From Pseudomonas saudimassiliensis (GTDB lineage Bacteria > Pseudomonadota > Gammaproteobacteria > Pseudomonadales > Pseudomonadaceae): a stretch of 64,000 nt of DNA. The notes below the pieces were generated by a model. The model did no database searches. It was not told where the DNA came from and saw only the letters and a program-made list of their open reading frames with translations. This document shows, in pieces, positions 9,304-18,074 of the stretch; the first letter of the stretch is position 1; each line of letters starts with the position of its first letter. The translations under genes and the position numbers were made by a program. Location of the stretch: contig NZ_LK391969.1 of NCBI RefSeq assembly GCF_000939975.1, positions 2,818,600 to 2,882,599 of the forward strand, read 5' to 3'.

Positions 9304-9915
9304 TTACCGGCGGTCGGAGATGACAGTGCCCAGGTGCTGCAGGTAGGCAATCAGGGCATCCATTTCAGCTACGCCCTTGACTGCTTCAGCGGCACCAGCG
9401 ATGTCTTCATCGGTGTACGGAACGCCCAGCTTCTGCATGACTTCCATCTTCCGGGCAGTGTGCTTGCCAGTCAGGATGTTTTCCTGCAACCAGGGGTACG
9501 ACGGCATCTTCGACTCGGGCACCACGTCACGCGGGTTGATCAGGTGCGCGCGGTGCCAGTCGTCGGAGTAACGCTCGCCGACACGGGCCAGGTCCGGACC
9601 GGTACGCTTGGAGCCCCACAGGAAGGGGTGTTCCCAGACGCTTTCACCGGCGACGGAGTAATGACCATAACGCTCGGTCTCGGAGCGGAACGGACGAATC
9701 ATCTGCGAGTGGCAGCTGACGCAACCTTCGCGGATGTAGATGTCGCGGCCTTCCAGCTCCAGCGCGGTGTAGGGCCGCAGGCCCTCCACCGGCTGGGTGG
9801 TTTCGTCCTGGAAGAACAGCGGCACGATCTGGGTCAGGCCACCGAAGCTGATTGCGATCACAATCAGCACGATCAGCAGACCAACGTTCTTTTCAACTAT
9901 CTCATGCTGTTTCAT
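9304..9915 (-). CDS. ccoO: Cbb3 oxidase subunit II, mono-heme cytochrome c
   Basis: A 203-residue subunit carrying one N-terminal membrane helix and a periplasmic cytochrome c domain with CVSCH at 65-69; Met ligand candidates are SKMPSYPW and downstream. The ATG at 9915 is preferred to an in-frame TTG one codon earlier because it lies 8 bases after AGGA. It sits 11 bp after ccoN and feeds electrons to the CcoN binuclear centre. Confidence 0.96.
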   Translation of the reverse strand: MKQHEIVEKNVGLLIVLIVIAISFGGLTQIVPLFFQDETTQPVEGLRPYTALELEGRDIYIREGCVSCHSQMIRPFRSETERYGHYSVAGESVWEHPFLWGSKRTGPDLARVGERYSDDWHRAHLINPRDVVPESKMPSYPWLQENILTGKHTARKMEVMQKLGVPYTDEDIAGAAEAVKGVAEMDALIAYLQHLGTVISDRR

Positions 9916-9926
9916 CAATCAATTCC

Positions 9927-11354
9927 TCAGGCGATCTGTGCTGCGGCGTGAGCATCGGCCGGCTTGGCAGCACGGATGGTGCGCCAGCTGTTATAGGCCA
10001 TCAGCAGCATGCCCAGCAGGAAGAACACACCACCAATCCAGCGGACAATGAAGCCCGGATGGCTGGCTTCCAGCGCTTCGACGAAGGAGTAGGTCAGGGT
10101 GCCGTCCACGTTCACCGCGCGCCACATCAGGCCCTGGGTGATGCCGTTGACCCACATGGAGACGATGTACAGTACGGTACCGATGGTCGCCAACCAGAAG
10201 TGGGCGTTGATCAGGCCGATCGAGTACATCTCGTTACGACCGAACACCTTCGGCAACATGTGGTAGATGGCACCAATAGAGATCATCGCAACCCAGCCCA
10301 GAGCGCCGGCGTGTACGTGGCCGATGGTCCAGTCGGTGTAGTGCGACAGGGCGTTGACGGTCTTGATCGCCATCATCGGGCCTTCGAAGGTCGACATGCC
10401 GTAGAACGCCAGGGACACCACCAGGAAGCGCAGGATCGGGTCGGTGCGCAGTTTGTGCCAGGCACCGGACAGGGTCATCATCCCGTTGATCATGCCACCC
10501 CAGCTCGGAGCCAGCAGGATCAGCGACATCACCATGCCCAGGGTCTGCGCCCAGTCAGGCAGCGCGGTGTAGTGCAGGTGGTGCGGGCCAGCCCAGATGT
10601 ACAGACCGATCAGTGCCCAGAAGTGCACGATGGACAGGCGATAGGAGTACACCGGACGCTCGGTCTGCTTGGGCACGAAGTAGTACATCATGCCGAGGAA
10701 GCCGGCAGTCAGGAAGAAGCCTACTGCGTTGTGGCCGTACCACCACTGCACCATGGCGTCAGTCGCGCCAGAGTAGAGGGAGTAGGACTTCCACATGCTG
10801 ACCGGCATTTCCAGGTTGTTGATGATATGCAGGATGGCAATGGTGATGATGAAGGCACCGTAGAACCAGTTGGCTACGTAGATGTGCTTCATCTTGCGCT
10901 TGGCAATGGTGCCGAAGAACACCATGGCATAGGCCACCCACACCACCGTGATGAGGATGTCGATGGGCCATTCCAGCTCAGCGTATTCCTTGGTGGTAGT
11001 GAAGCCCAGCGGCAGGGTGATCACGGCCAGCAGGATCACTGCCTGCCATCCCCAGAACACGAAGGCAGCCATCGCGTCGGAGCACAGGCGCGCCTGTGTA
11101 GTGCGCTGCACCACATAGAAAGACGTGCCCATCAGCGCACAACCGCCAAAGGCGAAGATCACTGCGTTGGTGTGCAGCGGGCGCAGGCGGCCGAAGCTGG
11201 TCCAGGGCAGGTCAAAGTTGAGTGCGGGCCAAACCAGTTGGGCCGCAATGAAGACACCTAATGCCATACCTACGATACCCCAGACCACCGTCATGACGGC
11301 GAACTGGCGTACCACCTTGTAGTTATAGGCTGTCGGAGTGGTAGCTGTGCTCAT
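9927..11354 (-). CDS. ccoN: Cbb3 oxidase catalytic subunit I
   Basis: A 475-residue heme-copper oxidase catalytic subunit with about twelve membrane helices. H61 (RPLHTNAV) is a candidate low-spin heme ligand; the [20 protein letters not shown] and [10 protein letters not shown] motifs hold the CuB and heme ligands expected for the C-family. The ATG at 11354 was chosen over a far upstream one because [13 protein letters not shown] matches usual CcoN N-termini and the longer form would cover the promoter. First gene of the operon, preceded by an Anr-type promoter at 11405-11446. Confidence 0.96.
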   Translation of the reverse strand: MSTATTPTAYNYKVVRQFAVMTVVWGIVGMALGVFIAAQLVWPALNFDLPWTSFGRLRPLHTNAVIFAFGGCALMGTSFYVVQRTTQARLCSDAMAAFVFWGWQAVILLAVITLPLGFTTTKEYAELEWPIDILITVVWVAYAMVFFGTIAKRKMKHIYVANWFYGAFIITIAILHIINNLEMPVSMWKSYSLYSGATDAMVQWWYGHNAVGFFLTAGFLGMMYYFVPKQTERPVYSYRLSIVHFWALIGLYIWAGPHHLHYTALPDWAQTLGMVMSLILLAPSWGGMINGMMTLSGAWHKLRTDPILRFLVVSLAFYGMSTFEGPMMAIKTVNALSHYTDWTIGHVHAGALGWVAMISIGAIYHMLPKVFGRNEMYSIGLINAHFWLATIGTVLYIVSMWVNGITQGLMWRAVNVDGTLTYSFVEALEASHPGFIVRWIGGVFFLLGMLLMAYNSWRTIRAAKPADAHAAAQIA

Positions 11355-11404
11355 GCGAGAGATTCCACGGATAGCAATGGTTAAAGGGGGACAAAGCGGC
11401 GGCA

Positions 11405-11446
11405 AGTATGAGGAATGCCCCTACTGTTTGCAATGACGCATGTCAA
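11405..11446 (-). promoter_or_regulatory. Anr-dependent class II promoter of ccoNOQP
   Basis: On the minus strand TTGAC-ATGC-GTCAT (11433-11446) matches the FNR/Anr dyad at all but one arm base. A -10-like CATACT (11405-11410) lies about 32 bp from the dyad centre, which would put the Anr site near -41.5. The predicted transcript starts near 11398, about 45 bases before the ccoN ATG. The spacing is what makes this more than a chance match. Confidence 0.75.
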
Positions 11447-11621
11447 TGTAATGGCCCGGCTTCAGGGTCGGTGCGGTGTAATGTGCGTGGTATGGCGATG
11501 CTGGTTGGGGAAGGCCATACCGCGTCATTTCGTGGCGCCTGCCCAGGGGCCGGGCGGTCTTCAGCGATGTGCTTTTGACCGGGCTTGCTAGGATAAGCCC
11601 AAGGGTTGGGCCTGTGAAGGG

Positions 11622-12341
11622 ATGGTTCCGGCTGGGCGCTGTGGCATGATGTCGCAGATGACCAGGATCAAGGCCGGCGGTTCGCTGATATGCTTGGGGC
11701 TTTATTCTGATGAGCTGGAGCAGCCCTTGACCCCGTCCTTTCTCGAGACCCCGGCCATTGGCGCAACGCGCGCCACCCTGTTGCTGGCCCACGGCGCCGG
11801 CGCCCCCATGGACAGCGACTACCTCAACCAACTGGCCGACGCCCTGGCCGTTCGCGGTATCCGGGTGCTGCGCTTCGAGTTTCCCTATATGGCCAGTCGC
11901 CGGGAGACCGGCGGCAAACGCCCACCCAATCCCATGCCGGTGCTACTGGAATCGTTCCGCGCGCATTTTGCCGCCGCGCCAACGCCTCTTTATATAGGAG
12001 GCAAATCCATGGGGGGAAGGGTGGCGAGCCTGCTGGCCGACGAACTGCAGCCCGCCGGACTGATCTGCTTCGGCTACCCCTTCCATCCCCCCGGCAAACC
12101 GGAAAAGACCCGCACCGAGCACCTGGCCGAGCTGCGAACTCGAGCCCTTATTCTGCAAGGCACGCGAGATCCCTTCGGCAAGCCCGATGAAGTGGCTAGC
12201 TACGCCTTGTCCCCGCAGGTGCAAGTCAGCTGGCTCGAAACCGGCGACCACGACCTCAAGCCCCTGAAAAGCAGCGGCCTGAGCCAGGCCGACCTCATCA
12301 ACCAGGCAGCGGAGCAAGCAGCAGCCTTCATGCTCAACTAA
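11622..12341 (+). CDS. Alpha/beta hydrolase, TEX30/KANL3-type
   Basis: About 230 residues in the cytoplasm. After LLLAHGAGAPMDS, a stretch typical of this small hydrolase group, come a nucleophile elbow G-K-S-M-G, an acid candidate in QGTRDPFG and a histidine in ETGDHDLKPL. The substrate is unknown. The start is uncertain: the first ATG lies at 11622 right behind an AAGGG, and further ATGs lie at 11646, 11649 and 11658. Transcribed divergently from ccoN across a 267-bp gap. Confidence 0.75.
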   Translation: MVPAGRCGMMSQMTRIKAGGSLICLGLYSDELEQPLTPSFLETPAIGATRATLLLAHGAGAPMDSDYLNQLADALAVRGIRVLRFEFPYMASRRETGGKRPPNPMPVLLESFRAHFAAAPTPLYIGGKSMGGRVASLLADELQPAGLICFGYPFHPPGKPEKTRTEHLAELRTRALILQGTRDPFGKPDEVASYALSPQVQVSWLETGDHDLKPLKSSGLSQADLINQAAEQAAAFMLN

Positions 12342-12475
12342 CCCCGGGCACCTTCCCCTGGGAGGGTGCGAGCACCAGCTCGTACCCAAACCAGCCGGTA
12401 TCACCGCTGTCTCCGGCTGTCTCCGTTCGTAGTCATCCCTTCGGTTCTGGGCCGGATAGATCGTGCGTGGGGCGC

Positions 12476-12575
12476 AGGGTGTTTCCCCCTTTTCAGAACT
12501 CGCAACCCGCCGTCCATGGCGCTCGTGTGCGGCCGTCCCTGGCCGCACACGGTTCTGAAAAGGGGGAAACACCCT
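12476..12575. repeat. Long hairpin element, copy 1
   Basis: A perfect 24-bp inverted repeat (12476-12499 with 12552-12575) encloses a second perfect 10-bp inverted repeat (12525-12534 with 12541-12550). The outer stem is rich in purine/pyrimidine runs (GTTTCCCCC / GGGGGAAAC). The loop shares CCGTCCATGG, GCTCGTGTGCG and CGCACACGGTTCTGA-like words with copy 2 in opposite orientation. Confidence 0.85.
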
Positions 12576-12721
12576 ACACCCTGCGAGGCTAGGTGTGGAT
12601 GGGGGAAAAAACGAGGAGTGAACGAAGAGCCTGCAAGTAAAGGCAGGCGCGGCAAAGCCACATCCACAGCCTACGGCCAAGGCTTTTATCCCGCAGCGAA
12701 ACAGAAACTTACAGGTCGGGT

Positions 12722-12817
12722 GGGTATTACTCCACTTCAGAACCGTGTGCGTCCATGGACGGACGCACACGAGCGCCAGGGATGGCGGGGTGCGAGTTCT
12801 GAAGTGGAGTAATACCC
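12722..12817. repeat. Long hairpin element, copy 2 (inverted)
   Basis: A perfect 22-bp inverted repeat (12722-12743 with 12796-12817) encloses a perfect 10-bp one (12745-12754 with 12761-12770). The stem sequence differs from copy 1 except for the inner CAGAAC/GTTCTG, while the loop is largely the reverse complement of copy 1. Different but fully paired outer stems suggest that pairing, not sequence, is conserved. Confidence 0.85.
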
Positions 12818-12915
12818 ATCCGAGCCCACCCCGCGCCTACAGCCGCTCAACTCAACTCAACAGGACATCAAAGCTGATCAACCATAAGCCTTCATCTCGC
12901 GGATGCCGCGCCTCG

Positions 12916-14619
12916 TTACTGCAACCCCAGCGCCGCGGGCAGGACGCCGGCAGTCAGGGTGCCCCAGCGCCGGTCCTTGAGCATGAGCGGTACGAACAGT
13001 ACGAAAATTGGCCGGCCGTCCGGCAGAATAAAGGTGCCCATGCTGATGTAGGTACACTTGCGCAGGTTCTCCAGTTCCACTGGATTGGTGATCGTGAAAC
13101 GCATATGGGTGCTGCGCATCGCATCTTTGCGTGGATCGCCAGTGAGCGGTTGGGACGCGGCGGTACGTGCTGCAGCCATATAACTGCGATCATCGATCGC
13201 GGTCATATAAAGCACGCCGTCCTCTCCGCCGCGGTCCCACTCATCCAGCAACGGCTGAACCCGTTGGCGGAAGGGCGCTGCCCAGCTGACATCATGTTTG
13301 CCCGGCTGGTCCTTGAGCGCGCGATAATTGCGATCGAACACGTCCACGCCCTGTTCATCCAGCTCCCGCAGCACCGCTTCCAGCCGGCCGCGCCGCTCCA
13401 GCAGCTTGTCACTGACCTGTTCCAGCCGGCCTTCACCCAGGCGGATCAGGCTCAGGGTCTGCAAAGCGTTATTGCTTTGATCACGCTGACTGTCGGCCAG
13501 TACAAAACTCTGCTCCATATTCCGGCTAATGGTCAGGCTACTGTCGCGGATGGCGCTGCTGTGCTGGTGCGTTTCCTGGTTGCCGACCGCCAGCTCCTCC
13601 AGGGCGCTGCTGACCATCAGCAGATCGTCGTTGGTCAGCTGGAAGTCCTCGACCATCTGGCCGAACTGGTTGGCCGCCGCCTGCACCGCCACGCCAGCGC
13701 TGTCCGACTGCTGCTGCATGTGCAGGGTCTGCTCCTCGGCGCCGTTCATCGCGCCGAGCATCTGCTCCATCAGCTGATTGATCTGATCCGCAGCATTGCC
13801 GACCTGGATCGACAGGTTGCGCACCTCGTCGGCCACCACGGCAAAGCCGCGCCCCTGCTCGCCGGCCCGGGCCGCTTCAATGGCCGCGTTCAGTGCCAGC
13901 ATATTGGTCTGGGCGGAGAAGTCCTGCACCGTGGTCAGGATTTTGCGAATCTGCGCCGAGCTGGCATCCAGCGCCTCGATGTTCGACTTGAAGCCGGTCA
14001 TCGCCTCACTGATCTGCTGCATGCGATCGCAGGCCGCGCTCAGTTGTGCCTGGGAGGCCCGGGCGCCGTCCAGGTTGCGGGCGGTCATGCCGGTGATGTT
14101 GCTGGTGCGCGCAGCGATGTCCTGCAGCGCACTGCTGGTCTGGTCACTGGCCTGGAAGATCAGCTCGGACAGCTGCTGCTGGGCCTTGGCCTCGCTTTCC
14201 GTACGCTCGGTCAGCACCCGGTTGCGGGCCGACGCCAGGGCGATGCTCATGCTCTGCTGCTGTAGCTCCACCAGCATGCTGCGCAGCCGGGCGCTGAATC
14301 GCTCAAAGGCGTGGCCCGCCGCGGAGTCATCGGCGATGGTCGCCGCCGCCAGGTCTATCTGCAGCGCATTGGCCTGATCCAGGCGCTCGGCCAGGGACGC
14401 CGCGCGCGGAGGCTGTCGCAACATCTGCCAGGTCAGTCCCAGCGAGACGGCAATAAGCACCAGTGTCAGCGCGCGGATCATGCCGTCCCCGAGCCAGAGC
14501 AGCAGACCGCCGAGGCTGACTATACAGATCGCCAGGGCTAGGCCGGCGCCCGTAGTAGCGCTAGCAGGGGAAGAAGGTAATGCGGTACGGGTGTCGTTGG
14601 GTATGGAAGTGGCCTGCAT
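12916..14619 (-). CDS. Methyl-accepting chemotaxis protein with C-terminal sensory domain
   Basis: A 567-residue chemoreceptor. Two adjacent membrane helices (about 24-43 and 48-66) leave almost no periplasmic loop. A cytoplasmic coiled coil follows with the conserved signalling tip around 234-270 ([16 protein letters not shown], then [15 protein letters not shown]). Unlike classical receptors, about 130 residues continue after the coiled coil (about 440-567), with [21 protein letters not shown] and DGRPIFVL motifs, a likely small-molecule or redox-sensing fold. The protein would therefore sense a cytoplasmic signal. No che genes are nearby. Confidence 0.88.
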   Translation of the reverse strand: MQATSIPNDTRTALPSSPASATTGAGLALAICIVSLGGLLLWLGDGMIRALTLVLIAVSLGLTWQMLRQPPRAASLAERLDQANALQIDLAAATIADDSAAGHAFERFSARLRSMLVELQQQSMSIALASARNRVLTERTESEAKAQQQLSELIFQASDQTSSALQDIAARTSNITGMTARNLDGARASQAQLSAACDRMQQISEAMTGFKSNIEALDASSAQIRKILTTVQDFSAQTNMLALNAAIEAARAGEQGRGFAVVADEVRNLSIQVGNAADQINQLMEQMLGAMNGAEEQTLHMQQQSDSAGVAVQAAANQFGQMVEDFQLTNDDLLMVSSALEELAVGNQETHQHSSAIRDSSLTISRNMEQSFVLADSQRDQSNNALQTLSLIRLGEGRLEQVSDKLLERRGRLEAVLRELDEQGVDVFDRNYRALKDQPGKHDVSWAAPFRQRVQPLLDEWDRGGEDGVLYMTAIDDRSYMAAARTAASQPLTGDPRKDAMRSTHMRFTITNPVELENLRKCTYISMGTFILPDGRPIFVLFVPLMLKDRRWGTLTAGVLPAALGLQ

Positions 14620-14750
14620 GAATCCCCCGATGCCCCTTTCCGGGCGTTGTTATACGTCGTCCTTGGCATCATCAAGACAAAGCTGTCTCAATGTGCGACT
14701 AGTCACCTTATCGGCAGAACTGTCTCAAACAATAGTAATTTTTTGTAATG

Positions 14751-16031
14751 CTAACTGGCCAGCGAGGGCAGCCACAGGGAGATGGAGGGGAACAGGATCA
14801 GGATGACGGTCGCCAGTACCAGCAGCGCGATAAAGGGCGGCGTACCACGGATCACGTCGAAGTAGGGTCGGCGGAAAATTGCCATCGCCGTGAAGATATC
14901 GCAGCCGAAGGGCGGGGTGGCCGAGCCGATAGCCGCCTGCAGGGCCACGATGATGCCCACATGCACCGGATCCAGCCCGGCGGCCGCGACAGCGGGCTTG
15001 AACAGCGGTGTGAGGATCAGGATCACGACGATGGGATCGACGAACATGCAGCCAATGAAAAAGGACACGGCAATCAGCGACAGCACCAGCACCTGGCTAT
15101 GGCCGATGTCGGCGATGATCGGATTGAGGATGGCCTGGGGGATGCCCGCGAAGGAAATGGTATAGGTAAACGCATTGCCCGCAGCCACCAGGATGAACAC
15201 CACCGCCGTGATCAGTCCGGTCGACAGCGCCACATCCCACAATTGCGTTACTTTCACCGAGCGCAGGATCGCCACTTCCAGTATCACCGCGTAGAGCACC
15301 GCAATGGCGGCGGCCTCAGTCGGGCTGAAGAAACCGCCGTAGATGCCGCCCACCACTACTACCGGAAAGCCCAGCGGCAGCAGTGCCTTCTTCAGTGCGC
15401 GCCAGCGGTACAGCCAGGTGGCCTTGGGCTCGGGCTCGATGCCCATGCGGATCGACGCGATCCAGCAGTAGAGGGAAAACAGCACCAGCAGCAACAAGCC
15501 GGGCAGGATACCGGCGATAAACAGATCGCCGATGGATGCGCCGGACACCACGCCATAGATGATCAGCCCGATACTGGGCGGGATCAGCAGGGCGATGTCA
15601 CTGGCATTGATGATCAGGGCGATGCTGAACTTGTCCGAATAGCCCTTCTCCAGCAGCTTGGGCCGCATCGGCCCGCCCATGGCCACCACAGTCGCCTGGG
15701 TCGAGCCCGACACCGCGCCGAACAGGGTGCAACTGACCGCTGTGGTGATCGGCAGGCCGCCGCGCAAATGGCCGACGAAGCTCTGCACCAGATCCAGCAG
15801 GCGATTGGCCGTGTGGCCGCGGGTCATCACGTCTGCGGCGAAGATGAACAGCGGTACCGCCGCCAATGCCCAGGTCTGGACGCCGCTGATCATCTGGCCG
15901 ATCAACAGGCCCACGTTGTCCATCTGCAGCACCAGGAACAGCAACATCAGGCTGGCCGCCAGCAGCGGCAGCATCATCGGAAAGCCCATCAACAGCAGGA
16001 TCACGGTGACGATCAGGGTCAGGGCCAGCAT
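14751..16031 (-). CDS. TRAP transporter large permease (DctM family)
   Basis: A 426-residue membrane protein with about twelve helices and typical DctM features: the opening LLMGFPMMLPL helix, AVSGSTQATVVAMGGPMRP, DIALLIPPSIGLIIYG and PPFGCDIFTAM motifs. It forms the sodium-coupled transport pore of a C4-dicarboxylate or sugar-acid TRAP system. Its ATG overlaps the dctQ stop by one base. The solute-binding gene lies divergently at 16810. Confidence 0.93.
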   Translation of the reverse strand: MLALTLIVTVILLLMGFPMMLPLLAASLMLLFLVLQMDNVGLLIGQMISGVQTWALAAVPLFIFAADVMTRGHTANRLLDLVQSFVGHLRGGLPITTAVSCTLFGAVSGSTQATVVAMGGPMRPKLLEKGYSDKFSIALIINASDIALLIPPSIGLIIYGVVSGASIGDLFIAGILPGLLLLVLFSLYCWIASIRMGIEPEPKATWLYRWRALKKALLPLGFPVVVVGGIYGGFFSPTEAAAIAVLYAVILEVAILRSVKVTQLWDVALSTGLITAVVFILVAAGNAFTYTISFAGIPQAILNPIIADIGHSQVLVLSLIAVSFFIGCMFVDPIVVILILTPLFKPAVAAAGLDPVHVGIIVALQAAIGSATPPFGCDIFTAMAIFRRPYFDVIRGTPPFIALLVLATVILILFPSISLWLPSLAS

Positions 16032-16624
16032 CAGGGCGCTCCTGTCTCGGTGGCGGCGTCGACGGGCACCTCGTCATAACGCTCAAGCTCGGTGAAGGAG
16101 CGATAGAGCTGGCGCGAAGTGAGGTTGCGGGCGGCGGTCAGCCAGTATTGGATGCCGGCCAGGGCAAAGCCGATGGGCGCTATGGAGTAGGGGATCCACA
16201 GGGCAATGCCGAGCGCCGCCGAGCTGCGCCCCACGTTGCGGATGCTGCTGACGTAATCCCAGGCGTGCCAGGCGAGAAACAGCATCATCGCCCCGGATAC
16301 CAGGCAGATCAGCACCAGCAGCGCCTTGCGCGCGCGGCCACGCAGCTGGTCGTAGAAGGCCGACATGGCGATATGGCGGGCCCGCCGCACCGCATAGCCC
16401 AGCCCGGCAAAGGTCATGATGATCAGGCTGAACTGGGTCAGCTCGACCTGCCCGGGTACGCCGCTGTCGAATAATTGCCGCGCCAGCACGTGCGCCACCA
16501 GCAGGCCGGTCATGAACAGCACGCTGGCGCCGAGAATCAGTTTCTCCAGCCCTTCGGTGAAGCGGTCGAGCACCATCAGTGCTCGGAACAGTGGGTTGGC
16601 CGGCGCATCCGCGGGCTTGGGCAT
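16031..16624 (-). CDS. TRAP transporter small permease (DctQ family)
   Basis: A 197-residue protein with four membrane helices and the GLGYAVRRARHIAMS motif typical of DctQ subunits. It pairs with the DctM subunit encoded immediately downstream and with the binding protein encoded on the other strand. It is slightly longer than minimal DctQ because of hydrophilic ends. Confidence 0.9.
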   Translation of the reverse strand: MPKPADAPANPLFRALMVLDRFTEGLEKLILGASVLFMTGLLVAHVLARQLFDSGVPGQVELTQFSLIIMTFAGLGYAVRRARHIAMSAFYDQLRGRARKALLVLICLVSGAMMLFLAWHAWDYVSSIRNVGRSSAALGIALWIPYSIAPIGFALAGIQYWLTAARNLTSRQLYRSFTELERYDEVPVDAATETGAP

Positions 16625-16734
16625 ATGATCCTTCCTGGTTCGGCAAATGGTGCGAGTATCGTTAGGGTACGAAGGGTAATCACCACCGCTGCGCTTGTTT
16701 TATTCAAAATACAGCATCTTTTTTCATTTGCACG

Positions 16735-16748
16735 GTCCATAAATGGAC
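16735..16748. promoter_or_regulatory. Candidate operator between dctQM and dctP
   Basis: GTCCAT-AA-ATGGAC is a 14-bp dyad with 6-bp perfect arms, placed in the 185-bp divergent gap between dctQ and the binding-protein gene. Its position suits a repressor or activator acting on both transcripts. No regulator gene is adjacent, so the cognate protein is unknown. Confidence 0.35.
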
Positions 16749-16809
16749 ATCGGGAGCGTCTGTGGTACTGTTTCCCGTGCTTCGAAGAACAATACATGAG
16801 GAATGTTCC

Positions 16810-18006
16810 ATGAAATGGCGAAATGGATGGGTAGGTGCTGCGGCATTGATTCTTGCGGCCTGCGGCGGCGACGATGAGCAGGAAAAAGCCCAGTCTGCGC
16901 GGGATGAACAGCCGGCCACCGGCCAGGTCGAGGTCTGGCGTTTCGGGTTGGAAGAGATCGAGGGCAGTGTTCAATATGAATATGCCAACCGCTTCGCGGA
17001 AATCATCAGTGAAAAGTCTGACGGACAAGTCGAAGTCCGCCTGTTCCCCTACGGCCAGCTCGGTGGCCTGACTGATATTTATGACCAGGTGCAGGCTGGA
17101 TCGGTTCAGCTGGCGTTCGGCTCGGGCTTTCTCGGCGGCACCGTGCCGGAGTCCCAGCTGTTCAGCCTGAACTTCGTCCTCACCGACGATGAGCAGCTCA
17201 ATACCCAACTGCTCAACGATGAACGCTTCCGCAAGCACGACGACCTGGTCGACGCCTTCCGCGAACGCAACCTGCATCCGCTGGCCATCGTGCCCGAGGG
17301 CTGGCAGGTCTGGACCGCCAACAAGCCGGTGCGCAAGCCCGAGGACTTTGCTGGCCTGTCCATCCGCACGATGGATAACCGCCTGCTGCGCGAAACCTAC
17401 AGCGCCTACGGCGCCAACCCCACCACCATGGAATACGGCGAGCTCTACAGCGGCCTGCAGCTGGGCCAGCTCGACGCCAACATCCAGCCGGTGTTCGCCC
17501 ACCAGGAAATGGATTTCTACCAGGTGCAGGACTACATGATCTTCGCCAACCAGGCGCAGTTCGTCGCCACCGTCATGGCCAACGCCGACTGGTACGACAA
17601 CCTGTCCGATGACCAGGAGGAGATGATCGAGGAGGCCGTGGTCGAGCTGGTGCCCTATATCCACGACGTGCAGACCCGCCTCAACAGCGAGCGCCTGGAT
17701 ATCATCACCGAGAACAGCGACATCGAGATCATCCGCCTGACGCCGGAAGAGCGCGCGGTATTCCGCGAGCGCAGCCTGCCGGTGCGCGATGTGTTCGTCG
17801 AGATGGTGGGTGACCGTGGCGAGAACCTGCTGAACACCCTGCTCGAGCTGGTCGAAGAGGGCGCGCCGGAAACGGCGGGTGAGCCGGTGCCGGTAACCGA
17901 CACCAATGACAGCATCTCCCCTGGCGAGTCGCCAACCCAGCCTGAGCTGGACCATACCGACAACGCTACGGATGACGCTGCCGAGTCGCGTACGCGTTCC
18001 GAGTGA
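16810..18006 (+). CDS. TRAP transporter solute-binding lipoprotein (DctP family)
   Basis: A 398-residue periplasmic binding protein. The lipobox L-A-A-C with C18 indicates a lipid anchor, with Gly at +2 and +3, so inner- or outer-membrane sorting cannot be judged simply. DctP hallmarks are RFAEIISEKSDGQVEVRLFP, the RTMDNRLLRETYSAYGANPT ligand-binding arginine region, and a C-terminal helix. Odd points: a lipid anchor instead of a cleaved signal, and a hydrophilic tail of about 45 residues (after residue 350) rich in Asp, Glu, Ser and Thr. The start is fixed by GAGGA 7-8 bases before the ATG. Confidence 0.88.
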   Translation: MKWRNGWVGAAALILAACGGDDEQEKAQSARDEQPATGQVEVWRFGLEEIEGSVQYEYANRFAEIISEKSDGQVEVRLFPYGQLGGLTDIYDQVQAGSVQLAFGSGFLGGTVPESQLFSLNFVLTDDEQLNTQLLNDERFRKHDDLVDAFRERNLHPLAIVPEGWQVWTANKPVRKPEDFAGLSIRTMDNRLLRETYSAYGANPTTMEYGELYSGLQLGQLDANIQPVFAHQEMDFYQVQDYMIFANQAQFVATVMANADWYDNLSDDQEEMIEEAVVELVPYIHDVQTRLNSERLDIITENSDIEIIRLTPEERAVFRERSLPVRDVFVEMVGDRGENLLNTLLELVEEGAPETAGEPVPVTDTNDSISPGESPTQPELDHTDNATDDAAESRTRSE

Positions 18007-18074
18007 TCCGGCGTGGTCAATCGGCGTCCCAGGCAGTAGCATGGGAGCATCTTGTCTCCCATAGGATGTACGCC

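Larger units (their letters stand above)
12342..12915. repeat. Gene-free region with two nested long palindromes
   Basis: No gene is supported here. It holds a degenerate GAGC-ACCA-GCTC repeat at about 12368-12390 and two large hairpins (12476-12575 and 12722-12817) that are roughly reverse complements of each other in their inner parts. Between them lie further paired segments: GTGTGGATG near 12593 with CATCCACA near 12661, and CCTGC/GCAGG near 12630-12645. The whole stretch could fold as one structured unit of about 340 bases. Confidence 0.75.

Noticed and set aside
9852-11261. Plus-strand frame of 469 codons opposite ccoN
   Set aside because: Antisense to a conserved oxidase gene with full catalytic motifs; no ribosome site or family match.
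12366-12812. Short frames across the hairpin region
   Set aside because: They translate the palindromes themselves (repeated HTVLKR/GKHP words) and have no independent coding features.
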